From Duganella sp. 1224 (GTDB lineage: Bacteria; Pseudomonadota; Gammaproteobacteria; Burkholderiales; Burkholderiaceae_D), in the NCBI RefSeq assembly GCF_013408245.1, contig NZ_JACBYS010000009.1, forward strand, positions 62,001-126,000: a stretch of 64,000 bases of DNA, in the 5' to 3' direction. The notes beneath the pieces were generated by a model that saw nothing but the letters and a program-made list of their open reading frames with translations, was not told the origin of the DNA and made no database searches. Shown here in pieces: positions 28,701-36,798 of the stretch; positions within the stretch are counted from its first letter, which is position 1, and each line of letters starts with the position of its first letter. The position numbers and the translations under genes are program-made.

Positions 28701-29359
28701 CGCAGCACGGCCGTGGTGCCGAAGGGGTCGATCAGCGCGGCGAAGGTCTTGTAGTCGAGGTCGCGCGCCAGACCGGGCGCCACCATGTAGCCGACCAGCA
28801 TCACCACGCTGGCGATGTAGACCGGCAGCATGCGCCGCGTCAGCGCCGCCAGGATGAAGAACACGGCGCCGAAAATGAAGATGTTGGGCAGGATCACCAC
28901 CAGGTAGGGGATCAGGTAGGCCAGCGGCGCGGGATGCGACAGCCGCTCGGGATCGACGCCGGGCACCAGTCCGCCCAGCCACAAGCCCAGCACGATGCTG
29001 GTGAAGATCACCGCCAGCGCCAGGTAGGCGCCGAGGAAGCGGCCGAACATGTACTGGTGCTTGCGGATCGGCGCGCTGAAGAAAAAGTGCTGCATGCCGT
29101 GTTCAAAGTCCTGCTGCACCGAGCGGCCCATCATGGCGGCGATCACCACCACGCCGAGCGAGCCGAGGAAGCTGGTGGTGAACATCAGCGCGCGCGGCGA
29201 GTCGATCAGCTGGCTGCCGAAGGTGATCGAGGCGCCTTTGAAGAAACCGCCGGCGGCCATCATCCACAGCATGGCCAGCGCCAGGAAGCCGAAGAAGTAG
29301 ACCCAGGTCGACAGCAGCTTGAGGCGCTGGCGCGCTTCGAAGAGGGCAATGGCGAACAT
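25781..29359 (-). CDS. ABC-2 permease fused to M1-type aminopeptidase
   Basis: An 1192-residue membrane protein. The N-terminal part (about 1-590) holds around twelve hydrophobic helices in two ABC-2-like blocks (first near 15-260, second near 315-590). The C-terminal part (about 620-1192) is a gluzincin domain with HEVAHQWWGHQ (His937, Glu938, His941) and a downstream glutamate in TETLAEYSALM. This fusion is a known but functionally obscure architecture. The start follows the ATPase gene by 10 bases with AAGG upstream, so ATPase and permease-peptidase form one operon. An export-coupled peptidase is an inference. Confidence 0.88.
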   Translation of the reverse strand: MFAIALFEARQRLKLLSTWVYFFGFLALAMLWMMAAGGFFKGASITFGSQLIDSPRALMFTTSFLGSLGVVVIAAMMGRSVQQDFEHGMQHFFFSAPIRKHQYMFGRFLGAYLALAVIFTSIVLGLWLGGLVPGVDPERLSHPAPLAYLIPYLVVILPNIFIFGAVFFILAALTRRMLPVYIASVVMLVGYMVAPGLARDLDYKTFAALIDPFGTTAVLRLTEYWPLVERSTRMFWPEGVYLLNRVIWASAALVGLLVGYWRFHFVATIDSGHSRNSSGEGELPQHLSQASVNTREAPDFQARSLGWLLLRSTWLNLRETTKNIYFLVIVLAGVLMMLAASLDLGSIYGTNTYPVTYQVLEVVSNTFELFMMVITTFYAGELIWREREAHMALMLDALPVPSWLPLLAKLFALIGLQALLLVIVMLSGMAVQVFQGYFLLEPGLYLRHLFLILLPGYALTAVLAIALQVIINQRYIAYFAMISYYLITVTAGTLGLDNPLLIYGTLPDLVYSAMNGYGHFLVRQRWYEAYWGGAALLLVVAALLFWARGANDGWRQRLQLARHALTMPVLASIAIGVLIFGGAGGVLFYNQHVARSYQSAYDKESDKADYERKYKQYAVLPQPRITDVKLNVELWPAQRTLAVKGRYLLQNKSTQPVTDIIVSQDNLASQYQVRFDQPVRDGLQDRALGFYTYKLSKPLAPGAQLAMDFELRYAPGGILGLGRDTPVVGNGTFLNSDVMPHIGYQPGWELDDARDRKKHGLAARERMLPRDDPAGLAHNFVSNDADWIRFDATIGTSADQTAVAPGTLVKDWSSQGRRYFHYQMDQPMLNMYGIQSARYAIKRDWWQDVGIELYYHPGHEYNLERMDKGIKESLDYYTRNFGPYQHKLVRIVEFPRYERFAQSFPNTIPYSEAVGFIAKVNDKNPKDIDYPFYITAHEVAHQWWGHQLVGGNTRGSTVLTETLAEYSALMVMKKNFGASKMRRFLHYDLEQYLIGRALERKKELPLAENENQNYIQYRKGSLAMYQLQDILGEDKVNGALKEMLAQYGRASGPYPGADILVAALRKITPPDQAYLIDDLFNHIVLYENHAVAASARKLADGKYEVSFTVSAAKVRAGEQGEEQDVALKDWIDIGVDDKDGNSLLRERKLIEQKENRYTVIVSGRPAKAGIDPDNKLIDRKPDDNMINVELTQ

Positions 29360-29369
29360 GATGCCGGCC

Positions 29370-30263
29370 TTAATCGCAGCTGCTGGCGGCGCGGTGGCGG
29401 CCGGCGATGGTGGCGAAGTAGACGTCCTCCAGGTCGCCCAGCGCTTCCTCGAAGCCGTCGCCGGGGTCGGTGTCGCTGTAGACGTGGATCAGCGTGCGGC
29501 CCGACAGCAGGCGCGACGAGATCACCGGGTGGCGCAGCTGGAACGATTGCAGGTCGCTCTTGTTGATGAAGCGGGCCCAGATCTTGTCGCTGACCTCGTG
29601 GATCAGCTCCTGGGTCGGGCCGCACAGCAGCAAATGGCCCTTGTTGATGATTGCCATGTTGGCGCACAGGTCGGCCACGTCGGACACGATGTGGGTGGAC
29701 AGGATGACGGTCTTGTCCTCGCCGATGTCGGACAGCAGGTTGTGGAAGCGCACCCGCTCCTGCGGGTCGAGGCCGGCGGTCGGCTCGTCGACGATGATCA
29801 GCTTGGGGTCGCCCAGCAGCGCCTGGGCGATGCCGAAGCGCTGCCGCATGCCGCCCGAGAAGCCGCCCAGGCGCTGGTGGCGTACCTCGAAAAGATTGGT
29901 TTGTTGCAACAGTCCGTCAACCACCTCGCGCCGGCGGTGGCGGTTGCTCAGGCCCTTGAGCACGGCGAAGTGGTCGAGCATCTCGTAGGCGGTGACTTTC
30001 GGGTACACGCCAAAGTCCTGCGGCAGGTAGCCGAGCTGGCGGCGGATCTCGTCCTTGTCGTCCAGCACGTCCAGGTCGCCGAAGAACACCGAGCCGGAAT
30101 CGCATTCCTGCAGCGTGGCCAGCGTGCGCATCAGCGTCGACTTGCCGGCGCCATTCGGGCCGAGCAAGCCGAACATCCCGGTCGGGATGGTGAGCGAAAT
30201 ATTGTCCAGGGCCACCACGCCGTTGGCGTAGGTCTTGGACAAATTGCTGATGCTTAATTCCAT
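29370..30263 (-). CDS. ABC transporter ATP-binding protein (partner of permease-peptidase)
   Basis: A 297-residue ABC ATPase. Walker A is LLGPNGAGKST, the Q-loop is in GYLPQDFGVYP, the signature is FSGGMRQR, Walker B is KLIIVDEPTAGLD and the switch histidine lies in LSTHIVSD. A C-terminal region of about 80 residues follows. The start is ATG 30263, five bases after AGGAG; an upstream in-frame start would lack this site. It is the first gene of a two-gene operon with the permease-peptidase fusion 10 bases downstream. Confidence 0.9.
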   Translation of the reverse strand: MELSISNLSKTYANGVVALDNISLTIPTGMFGLLGPNGAGKSTLMRTLATLQECDSGSVFFGDLDVLDDKDEIRRQLGYLPQDFGVYPKVTAYEMLDHFAVLKGLSNRHRRREVVDGLLQQTNLFEVRHQRLGGFSGGMRQRFGIAQALLGDPKLIIVDEPTAGLDPQERVRFHNLLSDIGEDKTVILSTHIVSDVADLCANMAIINKGHLLLCGPTQELIHEVSDKIWARFINKSDLQSFQLRHPVISSRLLSGRTLIHVYSDTDPGDGFEEALGDLEDVYFATIAGRHRAASSCD

Positions 30264-30429
30264 GCTAACTCCTGATTCTGCGCGGATAACCACTTTTCAC
30301 ATGATGGCATTGTATTGAATTTGATCCACACAGGGGGCGCCATTGCGATGGGCCGCACTATGCTGCGCCAGAGTGCAGAATCGGCGGCACAGGCGGCACC
30401 CGGCTGGCATGGTTGAATAGACAACTTGA

Positions 30430-31626
30430 TCAATTCCTGAACAAAACCGTTTCCCGGTTGAACCACCAGCGGCACAGGGCCAGCAGCAGGGCGGCGGTCA
30501 GCGCGCTGGACAGCAGGATCAGCGAGAACAGGCGGTAGTCCATGGTGCCCTTGACCAGCTCCTTCATGGCCAGCGCGACGTTGGTCAGCGGCACCAGCGA
30601 CCAGCGCCAGTTGAGCTCCACGCCGGGCAGCAACGCCACCAGCGTCGGCAGGATGGTGACGATGATCAGCGGCGAGATCATGCCGCTGGCCTCCTTGTAG
30701 CTTTTGGCGTAGATCGAGATCGACAGCAGGATGGCGGCGAAGATGGCGGCGGTCGGCACCAGCATCAGCGCCACCATGGCCAGGTCGCGCGGGCCGATGG
30801 CGTGCAGCATCTGCACCAGCTCGCTGCCGGCCAGGCCGCCGAAGAAGTGGATCAGCACCGCCACGCTGACGATCATCAGCAGCGCCGAGGTCAGGCCGAT
30901 GGTGAACAGCATCAAGAACTTGGCCAGCACGATGGCCGTGCGCGGCACCGGCGCCAGCAGCAGCGTTTCCAGCGTGCCGCGTTCCTTCTCGCCGGCGCCG
31001 GTGTCGATCGCCGGGTACATCGCCGCCATCAGGCACACCATCAGCAGCACGTAGGGCAGCATGCCGCCGATGATGGCGCCCATCTGGGCGCGCTTGTCGG
31101 CGGTGGAATGGTCCTCCAGCCGGATCGGATCGAGCGCGTAGGCCAGTTGCTCGTGGCTGAGGTGGAAGCGCGCCATCGCCTGTTCGCGCAGCGCGCCGTT
31201 CTCGGCCGCCAGCACCGCCAGCACCCGCTTGCGGGTGACGTCGACCGTGGCGGCGCTGTTGTAGTGCAGTTCGATCTTGCCCTGTTGCTGGGCCGCCATC
31301 TGCGCGTCGAGGCCGGCCGGAATGACCAGCGCGAACTTGATGCGCTCGGCGCCGATGGCGGCCTTGATCTCGTCCGGGCTGCCCAGCGCGATCTCGTGGA
31401 AGCCTTTTTCGCGGGCGAAGCGCGCGGCCAGGCGCGGCGCGTGCTCCTTGCCAAACACGGCGTAAGCCAGGTCGGCGGTGCTGGCCTGCCTGAACATGGT
31501 CGACGACAGGTAGCCGAAGCCGGCAAAGATCAGCGGCATGGCAAACACCGGGATGAACACGGTGAAGATGAAGGTGCGGCGGTCGCGCACCAGTTCCAGC
31601 AGTTCCTTCAGGTAGATGGTCCACAT
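30430..31626 (-). CDS. ABC-2 permease, NatB-like
   Basis: A 398-residue permease with one N-terminal helix (FIFTVFIPVFAMPLIFAGF), an extracytoplasmic domain (about 45-210) and five to six C-terminal helices. The motif EKERGTLETLLLAPV at the start of the cytosolic loop is typical of the NatB/ABC-2 group, originally described in sodium export in Bacillus. The ATPase gene lies 3 bases upstream, so the two form a transport pair. The substrate is unknown, and the NatB name should be taken as a family label only. Confidence 0.88.
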   Translation of the reverse strand: MWTIYLKELLELVRDRRTFIFTVFIPVFAMPLIFAGFGYLSSTMFRQASTADLAYAVFGKEHAPRLAARFAREKGFHEIALGSPDEIKAAIGAERIKFALVIPAGLDAQMAAQQQGKIELHYNSAATVDVTRKRVLAVLAAENGALREQAMARFHLSHEQLAYALDPIRLEDHSTADKRAQMGAIIGGMLPYVLLMVCLMAAMYPAIDTGAGEKERGTLETLLLAPVPRTAIVLAKFLMLFTIGLTSALLMIVSVAVLIHFFGGLAGSELVQMLHAIGPRDLAMVALMLVPTAAIFAAILLSISIYAKSYKEASGMISPLIIVTILPTLVALLPGVELNWRWSLVPLTNVALAMKELVKGTMDYRLFSLILLSSALTAALLLALCRWWFNRETVLFRN

Positions 31627-31629
31627 GGC

Positions 31630-32409
31630 TCAGGCCTCCTGGTGGATGACGCCGACGAAGGCGTCGTACAGGTCGGCGCTGCCGCCCAGGTGGCGCAGCT
31701 CGTCGGTGCTGCCGTGGAAAGCGGTCTTGCCGTGGTTGATGATGCAGACGCGGTCGCACAGCTTGTCCACCTCGTGCAGGTGGTGGGTGGAAAAAATCAA
31801 GGGGACGCGCAGCGCCTTGTAGCTGGCGATAAAATCCAGCAGGATCTTGGCCGACATCACATCCAGGCCGGTGGTCGGCTCGTCGAGGATGACGATGCGC
31901 GGCTCGTGCACCACGGTGCGGGCGATCGCGCATTTCTGCTGCATGCCGGCGGACAGTTGGTCGGCGCGCTTGTTGCCGTAGTCGTGCATCTGCAGCAGGT
32001 CGAACAGCTCGTCGCAGCGGCGTTGCAGGCGGTCCGGGCGCATGCCGTGCAGGCGGCCGAAGTACTCGACGTTTTCACGCGCGGTCAGGCGGCCGTACAG
32101 GCCGGTGGAGCCGGACAGGAAACCGATGTGCTGGCGCGCCGCCAGCGGATCGGCCAGCAGGTCGATGCCGTTGGCGTGGATGCTGCCGCCGTCCGCCTTG
32201 AGCGCGGTCGACAGCAGGCGCAGCGTGGTGGTCTTGCCGGCGCCGTTCGGGCCGAGCAGGCCCAGCACCTCGCCCGGCGCGCAGCGGAAGCTGACGTCGC
32301 GCACCGCGTGGAACCAGCCGTCGTGGTCGCGCGGATCGCGCGCGGCGTGGGTGGGGCTGCCGCGTGACGGCAGGCGAAAGCGCTTGGCCAGATTCCTTAC
32401 CTCGATCAT
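31630..32409 (-). CDS. ABC transporter ATP-binding protein, NatA-like
   Basis: A 259-residue ABC ATPase. Walker A is LLGPNGAGKTTT, the signature region reads LSAGMQQK, Walker B is RIVILDEPTTGLD and the switch histidine is in FSTHHLHEVD. An insertion rich in charged residues (about 14-32) lies before the first strand's continuation. The start is ATG 32409; the frame is open further upstream but that part overlaps the divergent gene and is not protein-like. It is followed by the NatB-like permease with 3 bases between. Confidence 0.88.
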   Translation of the reverse strand: MIEVRNLAKRFRLPSRGSPTHAARDPRDHDGWFHAVRDVSFRCAPGEVLGLLGPNGAGKTTTLRLLSTALKADGGSIHANGIDLLADPLAARQHIGFLSGSTGLYGRLTARENVEYFGRLHGMRPDRLQRRCDELFDLLQMHDYGNKRADQLSAGMQQKCAIARTVVHEPRIVILDEPTTGLDVMSAKILLDFIASYKALRVPLIFSTHHLHEVDKLCDRVCIINHGKTAFHGSTDELRHLGGSADLYDAFVGVIHQEA

Positions 32410-32521
32410 CGTGCGTGTCCCGGGTGGAAAAGTTTCAAGAGTAGCATGTAGAAATTCTGACACGCAAGCTACTGGGCGGAGAAAACTCTTGCTATAGTGG
32501 CAGCCAGGAGCGGAGTGAAAT

Positions 32522-32956
32522 ATGAGTCCCCAGCTGAAGGAAAAAATACTGGCGGTGATGCAGTACGGCGTCGACCGCGAAGAGTCCACCGGTTTTTTCC
32601 GCGTGGCGCTGGGCCTGTATTACCTGGCCGGCCTGATGACCAAGGAAACGCTGGACTTCAAGCAGCTGGACCGCGACTTCAACCGCTTCATCTACCAGAC
32701 CATCGGCAAGGGCCACAGCATTACCAGCGTGCTGCAGTACATGAGCGGCGAGAAGGTGGTGCCGGTGGTCGAGTCCAAGCGCTTTCTGCGGGCGTTTGCC
32801 GAGCATTGCACCGAGGTGCCGCTGGAGAACATCCCCTTCCTGCTGGGGCTGAACCTGGGCGTGGCCAAGGATATTTCCAGGATCGACGTGCGCGGACCGG
32901 TGGCCGACTACATCGAACGCCAGCGGCAGTTGCGCGAGGAAGCGGACGCAAAATAG
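32522..32956 (+). CDS. Conserved-looking small protein of unknown function
   Basis: A 144-residue soluble, mostly helical protein (LKEKILAVMQYGVDRE, FRVALGLYYLAGLMT, DFNRFIYQTIG). A good ribosome site (AGGAGCGGAG) precedes ATG 32522 and codon usage is typical, so it is real. I do not recognise the family. It lies immediately upstream of coq7 in the same direction and may share its transcript, and it is divergent from the NatA-like ATPase gene. Confidence 0.72.
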   Translation: MSPQLKEKILAVMQYGVDREESTGFFRVALGLYYLAGLMTKETLDFKQLDRDFNRFIYQTIGKGHSITSVLQYMSGEKVVPVVESKRFLRAFAEHCTEVPLENIPFLLGLNLGVAKDISRIDVRGPVADYIERQRQLREEADAK

Positions 32957-33004
32957 CGACTTGCTCCTATAATGGGACTTTCCTTCGAAGACACGAGTTC
33001 GTTT

Positions 33005-33646
33005 ATGGCAGCCTATCATCACACTCCCCTGGACCAATTCATTGCCGGCGCCGACAAGGCGCTGCGCGTCATCTCCGGCGTCGCCTCGGCGTCGCGCCCG
33101 AACCCGGCGCTGCGCGCGGCCGATGCCGAGCTGAGCGAGGCCGAGCGCCGCCATGCCGCCGGCCTGATGCGCGTGAACCACGTCGGTGAAGTGTGCGCGC
33201 AGGCGCTGTACAACGCCCAGGCGCGCTTCGCCCGCACGCCGGCGATCCGCGCGCAGTTCGAGCATTCCAGCCGCGAGGAAGAGGACCACCTGGCGTGGAC
33301 CGCGCAGCGCCTGGGCGAGCTGAACTCGCACATCAGCGTGCTGAACCCGCTGTTCTACGCCGGCGCCTACGCGCTGGGTTCGGTGGCCGCGGCGCTGGGC
33401 GATGCCCGCAGCCTGGCCTTTGTGGTGGAAACCGAGCGCCAGGTCGAGGCCCACCTCGAAAGCCACCTGGAGAAGCTGCCGCCGCAGGACGCCCGGTCGC
33501 GCGCCATCGTCGACCAGATGCGCATTGATGAAATCGAGCACGGCGCGGCGGCCCAGCGCCTCGGCGCAGCGGCCATGCCGGCGCCGGTGCGGGCGGCGAT
33601 GTCGGTCATGGGCAAGGTGATGACCAGCACCGCTTACTACGTTTAA
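33005..33646 (+). CDS. coq7: Demethoxyubiquinone monooxygenase Coq7
   Basis: A 213-residue carboxylate-bridged di-iron hydroxylase catalysing the last ring hydroxylation in ubiquinone synthesis. The iron ligands can be seen in two Glu...Glu-x-x-His pairs: NHVGEVCAQ with EEEDHLAW, and ERQVEAHLE with DEIEHGAAA. The start is ATG 33005 (MAAYHHTPLDQFI), the usual beginning of the betaproteobacterial form; an ATG at 32972 is in frame but less family-like. It is membrane-associated and needs no signal peptide. Confidence 0.95.
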   Translation: MAAYHHTPLDQFIAGADKALRVISGVASASRPNPALRAADAELSEAERRHAAGLMRVNHVGEVCAQALYNAQARFARTPAIRAQFEHSSREEEDHLAWTAQRLGELNSHISVLNPLFYAGAYALGSVAAALGDARSLAFVVETERQVEAHLESHLEKLPPQDARSRAIVDQMRIDEIEHGAAAQRLGAAAMPAPVRAAMSVMGKVMTSTAYYV

Positions 33647-33661
33647 TGGTACTATCAGGGC

Positions 33662-33709
33662 ATGATCAAGCAACCATCCCGATTCGGAGCGTGTGCGCGC
33701 AGGCCATAG
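33662..33709 (+). CDS. Possible leader peptide ahead of cysS
   Basis: A 15-codon open frame (MIKQPSRFGACARRP) starts 15 bases after coq7 and ends inside the first of two hairpins before cysS. It contains one Cys codon. There is only a weak AGGG ribosome site. It could be a leader for attenuation or a chance frame; coding is unproven. Confidence 0.25.
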   Translation: MIKQPSRFGACARRP

Positions 33710-33786
33710 AAGCCTGCTGATCCCCTTTACATCGACAGTTTTCTATAGGCCACAGCGAGTTCGCGCTCCTGTGGCCTTTGTCTTTT
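33699..33786 (+). promoter_or_regulatory. Two hairpins with T-rich tract in the cysS leader (candidate attenuator)
   Basis: Hairpin 1 is GCAGGC/GCCTGC (33699-33717). Hairpin 2 is GGCCACAG/CTGTGGCC (33748-33776) followed by TTTGTCTTTT, a terminator-like form. The cysS ATG is only 11 bases after this tract, too close for a promoter between them, so a cysS transcript should contain hairpin 2. It may instead serve as the coq7 terminator if cysS starts within it. Confidence 0.5.
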
Positions 33787-33797
33787 CTGGAGCCTTC

Positions 33798-35198
33798 ATG
33801 GAGCTGATGCTGTACGACACCTACGAGCGACGCCTGCGTCCCTTCGTCCCCCTGCAACCTGGCGCGGCGGGCCTGTACGCCTGCGGCCCGACGGTCTACG
33901 ACTACGCCCACATCGGCAACCTGCGCACCTACCTGTTCGGCGATGCGCTGCGCCGCGTGCTGGCGCTGAACGGCTACGCGGTCAACCACGTGATCTGCGT
34001 GACCGACGTCGGCCACCTGACTTCCGACGCCGACACCGGTGAGGACAAGATGGAGAAGGGCAGCCGCCGCGCGCGCCAGTCGGCCTGGGAGATCGCCGCC
34101 TTCTACACCCGCGCCTTCCAGCGCGACATCGCCGACCTGCGCATCCTGGCGCCGGCGGTGTGGGCGCGCGCGACCGAGCACATCCAGGAGCAGATCGACT
34201 TCATCGCCGGCATCGAGCGCAACGGCTACACCTACCGCACCGAAGACGGCATCTACTTCGACACGCAAAAGCTGGAACGCTACGGCCATCTGGCGCGGCT
34301 GGATATCGACGGGCTGCGTTCGGGCCACCGCGTCGAGCTGCGCGACAAGCGCGCGGCCACCGACTTCGCGCTGTGGAAATTCAGCGGCGGCCAGCAGCGA
34401 CAGATGGAGTGGGACAGCCCGTGGGGCCGCGGCTTTCCCGGCTGGCACATCGAATGCTCGGCCATGTCGACCAAGTATCTCGGCGCGCTGTTCGACATCC
34501 ACGTGGGCGGCGAGGACCACATCCCGGTCCACCACAGCAACGAAATCGCCCAGCACGAAGCCTGCCACGCCCACCCGCCGGCGCGTTACTGGCTGCACGG
34601 CGCCTTCCTGAACGTGGACGGCAGCGCCAAGATGTCGAAATCCGACGGCGACTTCCTGCGCCTGGCCACGCTGGCCGAGCGCGGCTACGACCCGCTGGCC
34701 TACCGCTACCTGGTGCTGTCCGCCCACTATCGCTCGCCGCTGACGTTTTCCTGGGCGGCGCTGGATGCTGCGCAGACCGCGCTGGGCCGCCTGCGTCTGG
34801 CCTTCCACCGCTTGCCGGACGGCGGCCAGTCCGACGCCCGCTACCAGCAAGCCCTGCACGCCGAGCTGAACCAGGACCTCAACACGCGGCGCGCGCTGGC
34901 CCTGATGTGGGAACTGTTGAAATCCGACGCCGTGCCGGCCGCCGCGCAAAAAGCCACGCTGGCCTGGCTGGACCAGGTGCTGGGACTGGGGTTGGCCGAC
35001 TGGACAGCGGCCGAGGTGGCGGTGCCGGACGCCGTGCACGCACTGGTGACGGCGCGCGCGCTGGCGCGGCAGGAAAAGCGCTGGGCCGACGCCGACCGCC
35101 TGCGCCAGGCCATCGAGGACGCCGGCTACAGCGTGCGCGACACGCCGGCCGGCGCCAGCATCACGCCTCAGGCGACGTCGACGATCTCGAAGGAGTGA
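33798..35198 (+). CDS. cysS: Cysteinyl-tRNA synthetase
   Basis: A 466-residue class I synthetase that charges tRNA-Cys. The HIGH-type motif is YDYAHIGNL, preceded by the zinc cysteine in YACGPTVY; further zinc ligands lie in HIECSAMS and the His-rich HVGGEDHIPVHHSNE; KMSKSDGDFL is the KMSKS loop; and the DALR helical domain starts near residue 345. The start is ATG 33798 with TGGAG upstream; the frame remains open earlier but only through the leader hairpins. The last 31 bases overlap the convergent OsmC-like gene. Confidence 0.96.
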   Translation: MELMLYDTYERRLRPFVPLQPGAAGLYACGPTVYDYAHIGNLRTYLFGDALRRVLALNGYAVNHVICVTDVGHLTSDADTGEDKMEKGSRRARQSAWEIAAFYTRAFQRDIADLRILAPAVWARATEHIQEQIDFIAGIERNGYTYRTEDGIYFDTQKLERYGHLARLDIDGLRSGHRVELRDKRAATDFALWKFSGGQQRQMEWDSPWGRGFPGWHIECSAMSTKYLGALFDIHVGGEDHIPVHHSNEIAQHEACHAHPPARYWLHGAFLNVDGSAKMSKSDGDFLRLATLAERGYDPLAYRYLVLSAHYRSPLTFSWAALDAAQTALGRLRLAFHRLPDGGQSDARYQQALHAELNQDLNTRRALALMWELLKSDAVPAAAQKATLAWLDQVLGLGLADWTAAEVAVPDAVHALVTARALARQEKRWADADRLRQAIEDAGYSVRDTPAGASITPQATSTISKE

Positions 35199-35593
35199 GT
35201 GATCTGGGCGGTTTTGCCGAGCATGATGGAGGCCGAGCAGTATTTATCGTGCGACAGCGTGATGGCGCGCTCGACCTGCTCGGGCTTCAGGCCCTTGCCG
35301 GTGACGACGAAGTGGAAGTTGATCTTGGTGAAGACCTTGGGCTCGGTGTCGGCGCGGTCGGCTTGCAGCACGCATTCACAGCCACGGATGTCGGCGCGGC
35401 CTTTTTTCAGGATCAGCACGACGTCGTAGGCGGTGCAGCCGCCGGTGCCCAGCAAGACCATTTCCATCGGCCGCGGCGCCAGGTTGTGGCCGCCGCCCTC
35501 GGGCGCGCCGTCCATGGTGACCAGGTGGCCGGAGCCGGTCTGGGCCAGGAAACTCATGCCCGATGGGCCGTTCCAGCTAACTTTGCATTCCAT
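35168..35593 (-). CDS. OsmC family protein
   Basis: A 141-residue OsmC-like protein. APRPMEMVLLGTGGCTAYDV holds the first redox cysteine and its helix, and LSHDKYCSASIML the second, the two-cysteine pattern of OsmC/Ohr thiol peroxidases; GGHNLAPRP precedes the helix. The separation and sequence fit the YhfA-like OsmC branch more than Ohr. The start is ATG 35593, six bases after GGAG; a start ten codons earlier is possible. It is convergent with cysS (31-base overlap). Confidence 0.88.
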   Translation of the reverse strand: MECKVSWNGPSGMSFLAQTGSGHLVTMDGAPEGGGHNLAPRPMEMVLLGTGGCTAYDVVLILKKGRADIRGCECVLQADRADTEPKVFTKINFHFVVTGKGLKPEQVERAITLSHDKYCSASIMLGKTAQITHSFEIVDVA

Positions 35594-35678
35594 CGCATTC
35601 TCCGTGTCAAAAACTTTGTCCATATTGTAATGGACCGCGCCAGCCCTGTGTTTCCGCGGCCTGCGGCCAATATCGGGC

Positions 35679-35708
35679 TTGACGCCGGCGGCTTCAAGCG
35701 GTTAGAAT
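35679..35708 (+). promoter_or_regulatory. Promoter of rplM-rpsI
   Basis: TTGACG (35679-35684), an 18-bp spacer and TAGAAT (35703-35708) form a good sigma-70 promoter about 105 bases before rplM. The leader contains CCGCT/AGCGG (35754-35771), a small hairpin that might take part in feedback control by L13; that part is speculative. Confidence 0.7.
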
Positions 35709-35814
35709 AGTCGGCTTTCCATTCGCTCAGGAAAGTAAATAAAAAGGCCGAGTCCGCTGTAGCAGTAGCGGAACCACCATTTGAGCGGTAATTTCTTATA
35801 CAGAAAGTCATCAC

Positions 35815-36243
35815 ATGAAAACTTTTTCCGCTAAAGGACATGAAGTCCAGCGCGACTGGTTCGTGATTGACGCGACGGACAAAGTCCTCGGACGTGTTGC
35901 CAGCGAAGTGGCACTCCGACTGCGCGGCAAGCACAAGCCTGAGTTCACCCCTCACGTCGATACCGGCGATTTCATCGTCATCATCAACGCAGGCAAACTG
36001 CGCGTGACCGGCACCAAAGCAACCGAGAAGACCTACTACCGTCACTCGGGCTACCCAGGTGGCATCTACGAGACCAACTTCCTGAAAATGCAACAGCGTT
36101 TCCCAGGTCGCGCTCTGGAAAAAGCCGTCAAGGGCATGCTGCCAAAAGGCCCACTGGGCTACGCCATGATCAAGAAGCTGAAAGTGTACGCCGAAGGTAC
36201 CCACCCGCACGCTGCCCAGCAACCTAAAGCACTCGAAATCTAA
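35815..36243 (+). CDS. rplM: 50S ribosomal protein L13
   Basis: A 142-residue L13, full length. MKTFSAKGHEVQRDWFVIDA is the usual start, and the core reads LRGKHKPEF, GDFIVIINA, YRHSGYPGG and MLPKGPLGYAM. Codon usage is visibly that of a highly expressed gene (fewer GC-ending codons than neighbours). It forms an operon with rpsI, 9 bases downstream. Confidence 0.98.
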   Translation: MKTFSAKGHEVQRDWFVIDATDKVLGRVASEVALRLRGKHKPEFTPHVDTGDFIVIINAGKLRVTGTKATEKTYYRHSGYPGGIYETNFLKMQQRFPGRALEKAVKGMLPKGPLGYAMIKKLKVYAEGTHPHAAQQPKALEI

Positions 36244-36252
36244 GGAACTGAC

Positions 36253-36645
36253 ATGATCGGTAACTACAACTACGGCACCGGCCGTCGCAAGAGTGCAGTG
36301 GCTCGTGTGTTCATCAAATCGGGCACTGGCCAAATCATCGTTAACGGCAAGCCAGCGGCTGAGTACTTCTCCCGCGAAACCGGCCTGATGGTTATTCGTC
36401 AACCACTGGAACTGACCGGCAACGTTGAACGTTTCGACATCAAAGTCAACGTCCACGGCGGCGGTGAGTCGGGCCAGGCAGGTGCGGTTCGTCACGGCAT
36501 CACCCGTGCCCTGATCGACTACGATGCAGGCCTGAAGGGCGATCTGGCACGCGCCGGCTTCGTTACCCGCGATGCACGTGAAGTTGAACGTAAAAAAGTT
36601 GGTCTGCGCAAAGCACGTCGCGCAAAGCAATTCTCGAAGCGTTAA
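36253..36645 (+). CDS. rpsI: 30S ribosomal protein S9
   Basis: A 130-residue S9 ending in the invariant ARRAKQFSKR tail that reaches into the P site. YGTGRRKSAVARVFI and GQAGAVRHGITRAL are the standard landmarks. Second gene of the rplM-rpsI operon; a terminator follows. Confidence 0.98.
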   Translation: MIGNYNYGTGRRKSAVARVFIKSGTGQIIVNGKPAAEYFSRETGLMVIRQPLELTGNVERFDIKVNVHGGGESGQAGAVRHGITRALIDYDAGLKGDLARAGFVTRDAREVERKKVGLRKARRAKQFSKR

Positions 36646-36684
36646 TTTATTACGCTCTGGCGCGCCGCTTGCGGTGCGCTGTGG

Positions 36685-36719
36685 AAAAAGCCGCCGGCCT
36701 TGTGCCGGGCGGCTTTTTT
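36685..36719 (+). terminator. Intrinsic terminator of rplM-rpsI
   Basis: AAAAAGCCGCC pairs with GGCGGCTTTTT, extended by GGC/GCC with one bulged G, and ends in six T. It begins 39 bases after the rpsI stop. Confidence 0.88.
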
Positions 36720-36798
36720 GCTATTTGGTACTGTCATGCGCCGGTAGCGCATGGCTGATAAAATGTCTCACTCCCCACGCATATTGAAGGAAAACACA

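Noticed and set aside
33650..33790. tRNA gene in the coq7-cysS gap
   Set aside because: The hairpins do not form a cloverleaf and no T-loop GTTCGA-type segment with a matching acceptor stem was found.
33693..33797. N-terminal extension of cysS
   Set aside because: It would translate the leader hairpins, and relatives begin with the equivalent of MELMLYDTYERR at 33798.
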